A stretch of DNA of 64,000 nt from Ustilago trichophora (Eukaryota > Basidiomycota > Ustilaginomycetes > Ustilaginales > Ustilaginaceae): contig OOIN01000017.1 of assembly GCA_900323505.1 (NCBI GenBank), positions 186,001 through 250,000 of the forward strand, written 5' to 3'. Below are positions 8,946 to 19,431 of the stretch, in pieces. The notes beneath the pieces are model-generated. The model did no database searches, had not been told where the DNA came from, and saw nothing but the letters and a program-made list of their open reading frames with translations. Each line of letters begins with the position of its first letter. Within the stretch, counting starts at the first letter, position 1. The translations under genes were made by a program, and so were the position numbers.

Positions 8946-9529
8946 TCTTGCTAACGAGGGTGAAGCCTGTCTGGGAATCGGAACTTTGGGTGTAAGAATT
9001 TGGACGAAGATGATTCAGATGCAACCCAGGTCAGTCAAGTATATCTGCCCTCTCTCCATGTGACTGAAGACAGTAGATCACAGGCGAGGAGCAGTGGGCA
9101 GGACTAGCACAATTTTCTGTCACATTTCCTGCTGTGGGTCACGGTTTAGATTTCCACCGCCAAGCATCGTCGCCACACACATTTCTGCAAAAGGCGGAGG
9201 TGGGAGAGTACCACTGCTGGTCGGTGGGAGACCTCAGCCAAGTCTGTGAACCAGATCGGGCGGGGCTCGATGGAATCGTAGTGGGCGCTATTCGACCCAC
9301 TAAGCCTAGCTCAGTGCGCCTTACCATTGGATCGACACTTTAGAAGACGCCTTCGCAGGTAAAATGGCTCTTTAGTGAAGGAGACTAGATTGACTGCAAA
9401 GAGAAAGTAAAAAGAGAGTAATGAGAAAAGCGGAAAGTCGTTTGTGCTGTGCTTTGATTAAACGAGTGGCAATGTGAGAGGAAGGGGAAAAAGAGGGCTG
9501 GGATGGAGACAATTGACCGACAACAATGC
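8946..9529. other. Intergenic, duplicated upstream sequence
   Basis: The segment at about 9130-9250 resembles 7700-7850 and 10290-10410. No gene was seen. Confidence 0.4.
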
Positions 9530-10156
9530 TCAGTGAACGTGTTTGGCCATCTGCTCCAAAGGCTTGGTAGCTTCCTCCAATGACGCGAGAGCCTCGTCGA
9601 GTGGCTGAAACGACCAGTTGGAGCTTTTGAAATGACCATCTTCGTATAGGTCAACCAAGTCCAGGTCCTTCTTCCTGGCGGCTTGATTGAGCTTCCATCT
9701 GATCACAGCAACTGTTTTGTCGCTGATCTTCAACTTTTCAACAAGTCCCGTATCTTTTGCAAGTTCGTCGCCAGGACGAATGACACTCCACATATAAGTA
9801 CGTTCCCGTGGCCCCTTCTGTCTAAGGAGATGAGCTCTCCACCAAGATGGAGGTGTCTTTTCCTTCTTAGCTTTCATGAACCCTGGCCCTTCGGTGTTGG
9901 CATGTACCCAAGCGCTATCTTCGAGACTAGGTCTGTTGAAATACTTGCGCACCTTGGCAGAACGCCCAACGTATTCTTTCCATTTGTGTCCCGTCTGCTG
10001 ATAGGAATTCGAACTGTCGGCCTTGAAGGTTTCAAGCAGCGACATGTTTGCGTCTGCAACTTTCGAGTACCTTGGCCTAGGCAGGATAGGTATGGCCATA
10101 ACTAGACTCGCAAGGATGACGACTGAAAGGATCAGCCGCTGGATCCGTAAAGTCAT
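9530..10156 (-). CDS. Family I secreted effector-like protein (208 aa)
   Basis: Begins with MTLRIQRLILSVVILASLVM, a signal peptide with likely cleavage near A-I-P. The mature protein is rich in lysine and arginine and cysteine-free. Blocks are D-S-A-W-V-H, R-T-Y-M-W-S-V-I, L-A-K-D-T-G-L, V-A-V-I-R-W-K and L-D-L-V-D-L-Y, with the longer tail ending M-A-K-H-V-H. The tail E-A-T-K-P-L-E-Q is shared with 10660-11301 (I-A-K-P-L-Q-R). One ORF with no intron. A divergent but clear family member; role unknown. Confidence 0.85.
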   Translation of the reverse strand: MTLRIQRLILSVVILASLVMAIPILPRPRYSKVADANMSLLETFKADSSNSYQQTGHKWKEYVGRSAKVRKYFNRPSLEDSAWVHANTEGPGFMKAKKEKTPPSWWRAHLLRQKGPRERTYMWSVIRPGDELAKDTGLVEKLKISDKTVAVIRWKLNQAARKKDLDLVDLYEDGHFKSSNWSFQPLDEALASLEEATKPLEQMAKHVH

Positions 10157-10659
10157 GACTGACCTGGGTTTCTTCTACCGACTTTGTGGCCGTTAAAAGT
10201 ACTGAGGGCTGGTGTTTTGCTGATGAAGAGTATGCTAACAGCGTTGTACGAAGCAACCCCTTTTTTCAATCTCTTCTTGAGGGACACCAGCTGGGAACAG
10301 GCGGCGAAGGGTGGGACTCGTAGATCACCACCGCCCAAAAGCACCGTTGCTGCATTCACCAGCCTTCCCACCGCAGCAGACGGGAAAAGGGAGGTGGGAG
10401 ACCCTTGGCACCCCCTACAGGTTGGCCTTTTTGCTGCGGCTTTCAGGGTCGTTTTAAGCATTGGTCGCACTCATTCAGAAATGACAGAGCGAAGAATGGA
10501 ATTGGCCTTAAGAAGCAACGGAAGGACAGAAAAGCAGGCAGATCGAAAGGTGTGCCCGCAAATGCTTCTACCAGGTTACAAACACGGTCTGATAACATGA
10601 CCATTACAGGAAGAGGGGTAAGAGAAACGTTGCCTGGATAGCTTCCGCGAGTCCAACTC
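10157..10659. other. Intergenic, duplicated upstream sequence
   Basis: The block at about 10300-10410 (CACCACCGCCC..AAGCACC and GGAGGTGGGAGACC) repeats the sequence upstream of neighbouring family I genes. Nothing else was recognised. Confidence 0.4.
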
Positions 10660-11301
10660 TTAATGGACGTGTTCGACAATCTCGTGCAGAGGGTCTTCAA
10701 TCCGTTGCAGAGGTTTGGCAATCTCCTTCCGACCTTCGGTACCTTCCCATGGCTCGAGAACTTTATCCAGCGGCAATCCCGGCCAAGATACCTTGACATC
10801 GTTTATGAACTCATCAACGAAAACGAGCTCTTTACGTTGCTGTTTGGGATTATATTTCCAAACCAGCGACGCAGCATTGCCATCCTCTAGCTTCATCGTC
10901 TTTGCAAGTTTGTCAGCTGGAAAGACCTTACTCGACAGATATACGTAATGCTGCGGTTTCGCTCTGAGCAACCACTTCCTCCATCGCCGCGGATACTCGG
11001 TCGCTTGACCAACGCGTACAAAACCGTGATTTTCGTCATGGGCTTGCCTCCAAGCAATAGCTGGTAGATCAGGAGCGCCAGGGTATCGACGTACAGCGAT
11101 AATAACCTCGGGTCGCAACCAAGGCTGACCAGACGATTGACGGATATCGGAATTGATGATCCTGGAAGCTATGATCATGGACCTGTCTGTTTGCATCAGC
11201 TGTCTTGAGTTGCCGGCTCTGAGCCAGGCGGCAGAGGTGTTCCCGGTCAGGGTCGCTACCAGGATGAAGAAGAAGGTTACGTATCGCATAGAGGACACCA
11301 T
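10660..11301 (-). CDS. Family I secreted effector-like protein (213 aa)
   Basis: The frame is open to 11538, but the signal peptide (MRYVTFFFILVATLTG) lies behind the ATGs at 11301 and 11289, so the start at 11301 is used. The mature N-terminus is near A-A-W-L-R. No cysteine. Blocks: A-I-A-W-R-Q-A, Y-V-Y-L-S-S-K, L-A-K-T-M-K-L, A-S-L-V-W-K-Y, L-V-F-V-D-E-F and a 45-residue tail ending I-V-E-H-V-H. The tail is the template by which the remnant at 6214-6440 was recognised. Intronless, function unknown. Confidence 0.85.
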   Translation of the reverse strand: MVSSMRYVTFFFILVATLTGNTSAAWLRAGNSRQLMQTDRSMIIASRIINSDIRQSSGQPWLRPEVIIAVRRYPGAPDLPAIAWRQAHDENHGFVRVGQATEYPRRWRKWLLRAKPQHYVYLSSKVFPADKLAKTMKLEDGNAASLVWKYNPKQQRKELVFVDEFINDVKVSWPGLPLDKVLEPWEGTEGRKEIAKPLQRIEDPLHEIVEHVH

Positions 11302-12102
11302 GTTCGACAGTGGTTGTTCAACATCTCGCTGAACGTCAGAAGGGTTTGAAAGCTTGAGATTTGCGGAAAGATTAGAGGAGAGGGGAACTCTGCAAGCGAT
11401 TTCAGTCTTGTAACTACCACATTCATCGTGTTGCGGAACACTCTGCAACCTGCCGACCCGCTGTGGCTGAAACAGCCTTTCTAATGTATTTTGATCCGCT
11501 GAAATGAGATCCCCACTGCCGAGGAGCATTCTTGCCAAAACTTCGTGGCCAGAGCCCTTTAAGCGGTAGACGGCTGTCGATGCGAGTGTTCGATAACCAC
11601 TGAAGAGAACAGGAGAAACAAGCTAATCTGAAGCGCCGTCAAAGGCATCCGAGGTACACGGAATGCTGCTCCTTTTGCGCATACAATTCGGCTCTCATGC
11701 AAGGTCGACAAACTGCCGGTTCTTGAAGTATTAGCCGCACGCTGGCAGAAAGGGAGTTGAGAAGAAAAAAAGCAAGATATGGGATCTGAATTTGGCCGCA
11801 CGACATAGCAATGCGGACGCAGCAAAGGATCAACAAAGACTGGCCCCCTTATGCGAATGTATCTTAAGTCTGATCGATCATGGAGTGAAGGAGGTTGGTT
11901 TGTGTGGGTGGAAGAGAAAGGTGGAACGAGCTTCGAAAAGTACTGTACACGTTCAGCGCACGAGGTCGTCACGCTTGCATGCAGCTGACAGATTGAGGCA
12001 TTCTGGCCTCAAACTGGTTCACAAAAGATCTGAAAGCATACAGATGCGGCAGCTTCATCCAAGTTCAAGTGTAAGAGTCTGAAATGAGGGGACCTTGCTT
12101 TG
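11302..12102. other. Intergenic with short signal-peptide-like frame at 11559-11648
   Basis: A 29-codon minus-strand frame (MPLTALQISLFLLFSSVVI, then stop) looks like an isolated signal peptide. It may be the only surviving part of an effector gene. The rest shows nothing. Confidence 0.3.
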
Positions 12103-12409
12103 CAACTCGTGCGGAAGGGTGAGAGTGTCTGGGCAAGCAGAGCTCATCTCACCCCCCTTCATTATCTTCTTGTTCATGTTACCTTTCCTCTATACTACTA
12201 TCATCTTTCGCACTCATCGCTAGGCACAGCCTAACGATTTTATCACTTCCCACCTTGCTTCCCTCCCTTTGTCTTTGTCGCTCGCCCTCTGCGCTCGACC
12301 AGCCCCCTTACGACGGGATAGGAGCCTCATCGAGCTAAAGGCCTCACACGTCTAGCCGCAATCACAACAAGTTTCCAATATGCTCAAGAGAGCGATGCTC
12401 AGCCGGGAT
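12103..12409 (+). mobile_element. Solo split-direct-repeat element, family B
   Basis: Inverted relative to the copy at 1049-1368. It starts CAACTCGTGCGG and ends GCTCAGCCGGGAT, with the family core (CTGCGCTCGACCAGCCCCCTTACG) in between. It ends 46 bp before a solo LTR. Confidence 0.75.
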
Positions 12410-12455
12410 TCTTTTTATTTGAGTAAGCTGCTCGCCGATTGTGGGAGGTCCTGCA

Positions 12456-12768
12456 TGTTGATCTGATGATGGCACGGTCGGTCGGTTGGTGCGCATACAC
12501 GCTGGGTTTTGGTAGAACGCAGGTTGTATTCCTCGACAGTGATGAACGGTAAGTAAAGACAGTGGTGATGGTACGGAACACAGAGACAACGGAGCTGACA
12601 AACTACTTCTTGTTTTGAGCGATCTACCCTGTGAAAGACGAAACACGGGACATGCAGACAGGGCGTGGGCCCCTGTCGCTTCTTCGGGTACCGGGCATAT
12701 CCAGCATGCCGGTACCATATATGCTGGATCGGCCTGTCGAGCCGATATGGCATACATGACCTCCAACA
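12456..12768 (-). mobile_element. Solo LTR with 5-bp target duplication CTGCA
   Basis: 313 bp with termini TGTTG and CCAACA. It is flanked by CTGCA at 12451-12455 and 12769-12773. It is the same LTR family as 6477-6788, 24493-24799 and 37841-38152. Internal sequence is absent, so LTR-LTR recombination removed the body of the element. Confidence 0.88.
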
Positions 12769-12894
12769 CTGCATACTTGCAGATCATCGAATTCTGTCTG
12801 TACTAAGCCGAACCGTGATCAGCAGCATAGTAGGAATGACCTTGACAAAGATAGCCCAGAATGATCATCTTTTAACTGGCTATATTGTGTCGAC

Positions 12895-13440
12895 CTAATG
12901 GTGCCGAAAGATGACGTTCAGCTTTTGGAGGCCCCATTTGACGTTGTCCGACTTTTTGATCACGTCGACGTTCAATAAATGGAATGATGGAGGACTTGCT
13001 ACGTGCTTCCAGAGCACAGTAGCGACCGTTCCGTCAAAGAGCTCCATGTCCTTTCCAAGATCGTGTGTGGGCTCGATGACGTGATAAAAGTAAAGCTCCT
13101 TAGGGCCAAAGACTCTCACTCTTGGCAGTCCCATGCGTCGCTTTGAGGTACGAATGATTGAACGATGTATCCCGACGTAGACAGAGCCAGCCGCAGCTTG
13201 CTCGAGAGCCCTCTCAACAAATTTAGGAACGTCCGGCTTAATATTTTTCCGCACTTGCCTCCACTCTGCATCCGCTTGCCGGTAAACTGTTGCTTGATGA
13301 CCGTAGGCTCTGCTCCTCATCAACCAGTCTGTGTCCGTCTCCTTTGAATGTAGCGAAAGCACGCCGACAGTGAGGACCGCAATCAGTAGGAAAAGGCGAT
13401 GAAAAAGTCGGTAGCTGGGAACCATCTTGCTTTGGTCCAC
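12895..13440 (-). CDS. Family I secreted effector-like protein (181 aa)
   Basis: The first ATG at 13440 gives MDQSKMVPSYRLFHRLFLL and a signal peptide. M6 at 13425 is an equally good start. The mature protein is basic and cysteine-free. Blocks: E-R-A-L-E-Q-A, L-Y-F-Y-H-V-I, L-G-K-D-M-E-L, A-T-V-L-W-K-H, L-L-N-V-D-V and the C-terminal V-I-F-R-H-H shared with 3498 and 5232. It belongs to the short-tail subgroup. Intronless, immediately downstream of a solo LTR. Function unknown. Confidence 0.85.
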   Translation of the reverse strand: MDQSKMVPSYRLFHRLFLLIAVLTVGVLSLHSKETDTDWLMRSRAYGHQATVYRQADAEWRQVRKNIKPDVPKFVERALEQAAAGSVYVGIHRSIIRTSKRRMGLPRVRVFGPKELYFYHVIEPTHDLGKDMELFDGTVATVLWKHVASPPSFHLLNVDVIKKSDNVKWGLQKLNVIFRHH

Positions 13441-14795
13441 GTTGACAGGCAGACAAGAGAGAAGAAAGCGGACTCAAGGCGAAATGGTCATAAATGCTTT
13501 CAAATTCCGCATACTCACAATAGCTTTTCACTCAATCTTGTCTGTGTCTGCTCCGGAAAATTGCTGAGCTGACCAAGAGAAGGGATTCCCTCCGGCACAA
13601 GAGAAAGCCCGCAACAAGCCTCTTGCCTACCGCTTGCGATCAAATGCTGATCGGAGCACAAGAGGCCCCTCTGGAACAGTGCCGAGTCGAGTTCATATCT
13701 GTCTATGATAGTTTCTGCATTTCTGAGCATCCTCGAGACCGTATCACGGTGTGCCAGTGGTGGTTACTATGACACAATGAGTCAGTCCCGCTGCAATTCT
13801 GGTTGCAGTTCACTGTTGACATTTCTTCGTTGCAACTCCCACTACATAGTCTCTAGGCCCGCGAGGGACCATCATGTAAGCGCAGGAGCCCGGTTCACCT
13901 CAAGCGGTGAGGCTGAAAAGGTCAATTGCCCGAATTCAGTGCTAGACTGCCAGACCTCGCGGGCACCAGAGCTGTAGATACACGGCTTGAGCGGCTCCAA
14001 GCAGCCCACCGGCTTGTGATTAAAGCGGCTGACGGGTTCGGAAGCTTCACGTTTTGTCAACCGACACATACTAATGCAACAACACTACACCGGAAATGAT
14101 GTTCTCGACCCATAGCCACGAGCCTTTTTAGAGCATTCCTTTAACAATCAGTCGAAATGCTCAGCGTCCGTTCTCTCCACTCTAACGTCAGCGGTATGCC
14201 CAGCATCAATCTGAATCAGCCCTCGGACCTGTAACTTCTTTTCTTGTCTGCTGTAACATCTTTTCTTGTCTGCTGCTGGAAGCCGCAATTCTTTGGTCAA
14301 GTCGAATCCGAAAGACACATTCAGGGTTGCCAGAAGTGGTGAGTTGTGCAATTTCGCAGCCGCTCCGGAGAGATCCGGCGCGTGCATGCCCGCTTCCGGA
14401 GATTTTCGTTATCTGACGTGTAAGCGGCGGTGTTTGACGTGTGGCGTATTGCAGGCCAAGTCGGCAAAGCAGCTAGACTGAGCGAGTGCAACTGAATCGT
14501 AGCTTGATTCTTGAATATTCTTTGATCCCGCAAGATTGGTGCAGAGACTTCGTTGGACAGCGCAATTGAATCTTAGAGAGCCTGCTCTCCGAGATTCGAC
14601 ACGCCTGCTTCGAAGAACCACGAACGTCTACAGATCACAGAATTAGAGCAGAAGGTTTGAAAAAAGTGGATATTTAGTGGACGCTGTGCGGCGAACCGAG
14701 TCCTAAAGGCTCTCAGGCAGGAATCAGGCTCCAACAGGTGGCTGAAGATATTGTATTCATTTTCGCCAGCTACTGTTATGTTGTTTTTCCTCCTT
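13441..14795. other. Intergenic, 1.3 kb, nothing recognised apart from a short tandem repeat
   Basis: Open frames here have no signal peptide and no family blocks. The only structure seen is the 22-bp duplication at 14232-14275. Confidence 0.4.
14232..14275. repeat. Two tandem 22-bp units
   Basis: TAACTTCTTTTCTTGTCTGC followed by TG, then the same with one change (TAACATC). This is a recent replication-slippage duplication between genes. Confidence 0.75.
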
Positions 14796-15341
14796 TCACT
14801 CGTGCCTCAAAAGAAATTGAATTGCATCCCAGCTTATAATAGGAATCTGATGCGCTCCTTCCCTCCAGGCATCCAAGCGCATTAACCTGATCCGACTTTT
14901 AGTGGCATGCCAGAAAGCGTAGATATCTCTGTACTCTCGTTCTCCTGTGGGACCTATGGGAGGTGCTCTAAAGCCCCATTTGACTCCCAGTACACTTTCA
15001 GAAGGTATTTTGGTCACAGCGTATGCATTGAAGTTGCCGCGTCCATATCGCGCAAAGACCGGAGCGTTACCTGGCGTCTTGGAAAATTCGAAAGCCTCTT
15101 GCTCTGCGTTGGGATGCGCGGCGATATGATGGGAGTACATCTGCCACCGTTCGTTGATAGGAGGTGCATTTGCACCGTAGCTTTCTGCAACGAAGGGGGT
15201 CAGGTGGTTGTCGTACTCTTCTTGTGCCTCTTTCGACAGATGCGGCTCGTTAGCTGCCCTGACTAAAGCTGTCGAAGAGATTAGGGTCAAGACTGCAAAG
15301 ATTGCGCGTGGGAAGAGCATTTGTGCGGCTCCCGATATCAA
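14796..15341 (-). CDS. Divergent family I secreted effector-like protein (181 aa)
   Basis: The signal peptide core is L-F-P-R-A-I-F-A-V-L-T-L-I. The first ATG after a TATATTAAAA box (about 15403-15412, minus strand) is 15341, with M8 at 15320 as an alternative. The protein is cysteine-free. Family traits are weak but ordered: A-F-E-F-S-K, A-Y-A-V-T-K-I, L-G-V-K-W-G-F, I-Y-A-F-W-H, L-M-R-L-D-A and the end F-L-L-R-H-E. It is more distant than the copies to its left. Intronless, function unknown. Confidence 0.8.
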   Translation of the reverse strand: MISGAAQMLFPRAIFAVLTLISSTALVRAANEPHLSKEAQEEYDNHLTPFVAESYGANAPPINERWQMYSHHIAAHPNAEQEAFEFSKTPGNAPVFARYGRGNFNAYAVTKIPSESVLGVKWGFRAPPIGPTGEREYRDIYAFWHATKSRIRLMRLDAWREGAHQIPIISWDAIQFLLRHE

Positions 15342-16446
15342 AGTCTCCTTTGCTGTTTGAGTGGAAAGGTAAGATGGCTCAGCCGAGTGAGGCCTATGTG
15401 GCTTTTAATATAGCTGTCCATTCGCTTAGTCTCTGTGCGGCTGGCATGTAGTTAGCTCAGCACAGTCCGATATCCGGTTTTCGTGGTCACTTCATATAAG
15501 TACGACAGGGCGGGCGTAGGTGGCTGCAAAACATTATTGTCCTCAAGTTGGGTGGGGCAGTCAAACATTCACCTCGTCTCATTGTCACCTGACTTCAACT
15601 TATTGAGATTACTCAGCAGCGCTTGCAGGCTTGCACCGAAGAGCAAGTACCAAATCTGTTGCTGTCTCATTTGCGCTGGATCCGCTTTTCGGCTTCAAGC
15701 TTCTCTGGTATTCTCCTGCTGCGATGTGTCGGGCGTCAGGGGCGAACTATAGGGGCGGTCTGTCTGCTGTCCCGCTACTCACAAAGCACATCAGCTGTTG
15801 GGTCTTGCCTATACTAGCCCATTTTCACAAGCGAGCTTGGATGCTGCGTTGCCTTTGCAAAGAACAGCTAATTCGGAATCAGCCAGGTCGTTGCCTGCCA
15901 GTTCTTCAAGCCGAGGTAGGACTGCAGTAGTACACAAAGAGAAGTGGGGCGAAAGAACCAGAGGCGCAAGACAGACAGTGGCGCAAAAGGGCCAGCCACA
16001 ATTTTTTGACAGGTAAACTTCTCAGTGTTGGTCTGCGAATTCAAGAAATGAACTTCCGAGTTGAGAGTTGTGATGTACCACGCTTGCATCAAGTCGAGCG
16101 TGCCCAAGCCGCAAATTGGATACTGTCCGCCCAGTAACTTTTCCAGAGGCTCGATTGATTGACAAGCAATGCCTCAATTTCTCAGGAAACCTTTCATTCA
16201 CAAAGATACGCGCATTTGCGGTATCGTGATGCCCTTCTGCAAGATGTGCCATGCTAGGTAGCCAATCCTTACAAACTAGATTCACAAGCGTAGTGATGGA
16301 TTGCTTGAAAGCATTGTAGAGTGTTGATTGAATGAGAAAATGGGTGACGGAGAATGGTACAAGAGGACCTTCTGCTGGAAGTTTGCCCGTGGCGAACTGT
16401 AGGAGTTTGATGTGCACTCGACGTGCTGAAGATGCGATGGTGTAGT
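15342..16446. other. Intergenic, nothing recognised
   Basis: A TATA-like ATATTAAAA at about 15403-15411 serves the gene at 14796-15341. A 131-codon minus-strand frame at 16022-16417 has no signal peptide and no family block and was not accepted as a gene. Confidence 0.4.
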
Positions 16447-16968
16447 TTAGCGTCTGATCCTTGAACTGAGATTTTGGATGACCTCCTCAATGGTGTATTG
16501 CGGGTTCGTCGGAGCTCCGACCGACCAAACGTCGACTCCCAAGAGTTCATGAGAGATTCGGCCGCTGAGCTGCTTCTTGACCTTCCAAAACAAGTAAGCA
16601 GTCTTGGGAACTTTGTCTGCGTTGAGTTTCCAGACATCTGTGACCAGGGGATGACTGTCGGGCAGCTTTGTCATAATGTAGGTTGATCGTCTGCTGTCTT
16701 GATGATTGGTCCAGAAAATTGGTCCGGATCTGTCTTTTGCGTATTCCCAAGCCCGTTCAGCATCGTTCTGAGTAAATGGAACATGCATATCATACCCATG
16801 ATTGTAGTTTGCAGAATGACCACTGTAAGCCTTTTCTAAGAAATCTTTTGCACTGAGCCATACGCCTTGCTCTTTGGAGTTCCACCCGCTCTGATCGATA
16901 GCCTGGGTTAGGGGTACGCTCAGAGCGACCCAGATAACAATGGTGCGGAAGAAGGTGGTCATGGTCAT
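16447..16968 (-). CDS. Divergent family I secreted effector-like protein (173 aa)
   Basis: The start at 16968 (M-T-M-T-T-F-F-R-T-I-V-I-W) opens a signal peptide with cleavage near Q-A|I-D-Q-S. The in-frame ATG at 17049 lies upstream of the signal peptide and of a TATA-like ATAAAAACC at about 17033-17040. Cysteine-free. Blocks: E-R-A-W-E-Y-A, S-T-Y-I-M-T-K-L, V-T-D-V-W-K-L, A-Y-L-F-W-K-V, L-L-G-V-D-V-W. It ends in arginines instead of R-H-H. It is the last intact family I gene before the transposon. Intronless, function unknown. Confidence 0.82.
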   Translation of the reverse strand: MTMTTFFRTIVIWVALSVPLTQAIDQSGWNSKEQGVWLSAKDFLEKAYSGHSANYNHGYDMHVPFTQNDAERAWEYAKDRSGPIFWTNHQDSRRSTYIMTKLPDSHPLVTDVWKLNADKVPKTAYLFWKVKKQLSGRISHELLGVDVWSVGAPTNPQYTIEEVIQNLSSRIRR

Positions 16969-18292
16969 CTTGACAGGAAGAGAACGATGAAAATTTTGGC
17001 GTTGGACTCGGTTCGAGTGAGGAGAGCTTGTGGTTTTTATGAGCTTCACAGAGGATGTGTCTTATTGCTTTGAAGCATCAGATGAGGCAGAGACGATGCC
17101 TCCATTCTAATAAGATGATCGGTAGGCACTCCAGCTCTGTGCAAATCCGGACAGCTGTTCAGACAAGCAACCACCGTCCTGCCTCTAGATACACTTGCCG
17201 AGCGGCCATTGTTTGTGCTACAGCCTCAGAAACGACCGAAGACGAAGGTGGGCCGTTGTCTTCTTGTTTGTCACGTTGGTCGATCAGCATTTTTGATGCC
17301 ACCTTTCGCAACGGATCAAGCCTTGCAGATGGGTTGGAGTACCATGGAGATGGCTATTGTTTGATTTGTCAACCACGACAACGGAGCTCTCGTTGTTACA
17401 GCGAGCTTCTGAGTGGGATTTTCAGAGCGACTCGTTTCGCATAGATCGCATTCCAGTTGGTGACTTCCGAAGGGGAGGTCGGCGAACGATCACGCTGCGC
17501 ATGCCTTGGCCCCTTTGTTTCTGTCTGCAGGATTTGGTGACTTTTGCTGCTTGTGGGAGCCTAGCTGTGTTAAAAATCTGGCTAAGATGTCAAACAACCG
17601 TTGGCTTTGATCATTTGCCGTTGCACAGGGTTGCCACGCATTCGCCACTCGAGATGCAATCTCAAACGTGGCGCGTTGATGGGTCAAGCTGTTGTCCTCA
17701 AAGGGTGTGAAGGGTTGGTATAGCCGCACGCTCTGTTGAGGTCCTGAGGCGGGATTGCACAACAGCTCTCAATCATGTCCGAAAAGGGTCTAGCAGCGCT
17801 TCTTCAGAGTATGAGTGAGCGCTTATAGTGGCAGCGAAGATGCAAGTAGAGTCACAACTTGGAGTCTGTCCCAGCCAATTTCTGAGGCAAGCCACGCACG
17901 CGCTTTATGGACTTACGAGAGTAGTTTTGGTCGCAGAGTATGCGTCTCACGCAAGCTGTCGGCAAGGCCTCTTGAGACGGACGAGATGGTGGTGGTTTGG
18001 AGGATGAGATGACGACCACGCTTTGTTTGTCTCAAATACCCATGCTTTGTAATAAAAATCATGAAAGTGTGTTACATTGAGAGAAACTACGTACAAACGA
18101 ACAGAAGTGAGCTCGACGGAAAGGTTGAGAGAGATCGACACAAGTCTCCTATCATTTCGTGGTGAGACGAATGACGAATTGAGCTCGACTCAACTCGCAT
18201 ATGCAAGCTCATGCACACGTGCATAAAACCTGCAACAAGCGAGCTTGCCGAGGCAATTCTGAGTGAGACGAAGGACGGCCAAAACCTCACTA
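16969..18292. other. Intergenic, 1.3 kb, nothing recognised
   Basis: Short frames only. No signal peptides, effector blocks or copies of the local repeats were found. Confidence 0.4.
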
Positions 18293-18360
18293 GGGGGTTT
18301 CAAATTTTTCGAGTTTTCGAAAACTCGAGTTTTTGAAAAACTCGAAAATACTCAGAATTT
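18293..18360 (+). repeat. Left terminal inverted repeat with nested palindromes
   Basis: Contains TTTTCGAAAACTCGAG and TTTTTGAAAAACTCG in tandem. The outer ~38 bp match the inverted right end at 23248-23285. Confidence 0.75.
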
Positions 18361-18629
18361 GACGCCCCCATTTGTGTGCACCGAATTTGGGTTTTTGCAA
18401 TCTGAGTTTTGGGCTCACATGGCCGAATTGCAGTCATTTCCCGAATTCCGTAAATTTCACGCCTGTTTCTCAGAACTCTCTTGGACTCGAAAGCTTGTCA
18501 TGGCGAAGGCATTACCCTCATTCATCAAGCATGACAACAAGCATGACAAATGACGTGCAATTGACGGTGTAGGGTTATCAATACAGTGGACCGGCGAGAT
18601 GTCTCTTGAATGCAAACCACCTGGCGATC

Positions 18630-19248
18630 CGAAAATTTGCATCGATTGTGGATAAGCGACATGGACCCGGAGGAGGCGCAGGCAGGTGCGCCTTCGCCTT
18701 GGCTTGCGCTGTTGGGGTCATTGTTGATGCGTGTTCTCCTCAGCAATGATGGCGAGGAGAGGGCAACGGAAGAGTGGATCTCACCACAACGCTGGTGTTG
18801 TGGAGTGGTTCTGCCGGAGCTGGGGAAGAAGAGAGGCTCGTCGAGACGGCTAATACCGCTGCTGCTCGAAGGCAAGCGGTTCTCTGCGTTCTGGCCGCGT
18901 CGTGCTGAAGCAAGCGGTGTCCTCTGACCCCTTGATGTTTGGGCCGATGGTGATGATGTTGGAAAGTGAAGTGGCGACGAAGCTGGGAGATTGGGCGAAG
19001 AAAAGGAAGGTCAGCATTGTCGAAGGCGTGTAAGCATCTTTGACAGAAGAATGAGACTTACCTCCCAGTGAACCCTGTGATTGCCTCACGCTAGAGGCCT
19101 GACTCTTGAGAGGACTGCTTGAGGGAAAAGCAAGTGGCGACGAGGCACCTGCTGCGTTTTGGTTTGAGAGAGATGCTGGAGCGAGAGGTGTGCGCTGCTC
19201 GGCATCGTGCATCTCGGCATCACTAGGAGGACCGCCGGGAGTCGACAT
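18630..19248 (-). pseudogene. Captured fragment resembling the N-terminus of MCM4
   Basis: Two blocks are visible. The first (19248 down to 19062) starts M-S-T-P-G-G-P-P-S-D-A-E and includes S-S-P-L-A-F-P-S-S-S-P, ending at a GTAAGT donor (19056-19061). The second (about 18929 to 18700) reads G-Q-R-T-P-L-A-S-A-R-R-G, D-E-P-L-F-F-P-S-S and G-E-I-H-S-S-V. This Ser/Pro-rich order (S-S-P-L..P-S-S, R-T-P-L, F-P-S-S, G-D-I-H-S-S) is what I know from the low-complexity N-terminus of fungal MCM4 replicative helicase subunits. The blocks do not join cleanly in frame and no helicase domain follows. It is probably a host gene piece picked up by the transposon. Identification is from memory of the family and is tentative. 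Confidence 0.45.
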
Positions 19249-19431
19249 TGTGGTATGAGATTGGGGTCGATGAACTGTGTGCGACTTGTGGTGAGCACGG
19301 TGGAAGGATAGAGTTGTTCTCGTGAGATGCCTATCGCAAGTGGTGGTGGTGATCGAGCGTTACGTCAAGGTAGTGATGTGAGCCAAGTGTTGGTGGTACG
19401 ATGGATGCTATGCTGCTGGGCATCCATCGCT

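Noticed and set aside
16022..16417. 131-codon minus-strand frame downstream of the last family I gene
   Set aside because: No signal peptide, no family blocks, no familiar motif, and it lies in otherwise featureless sequence.
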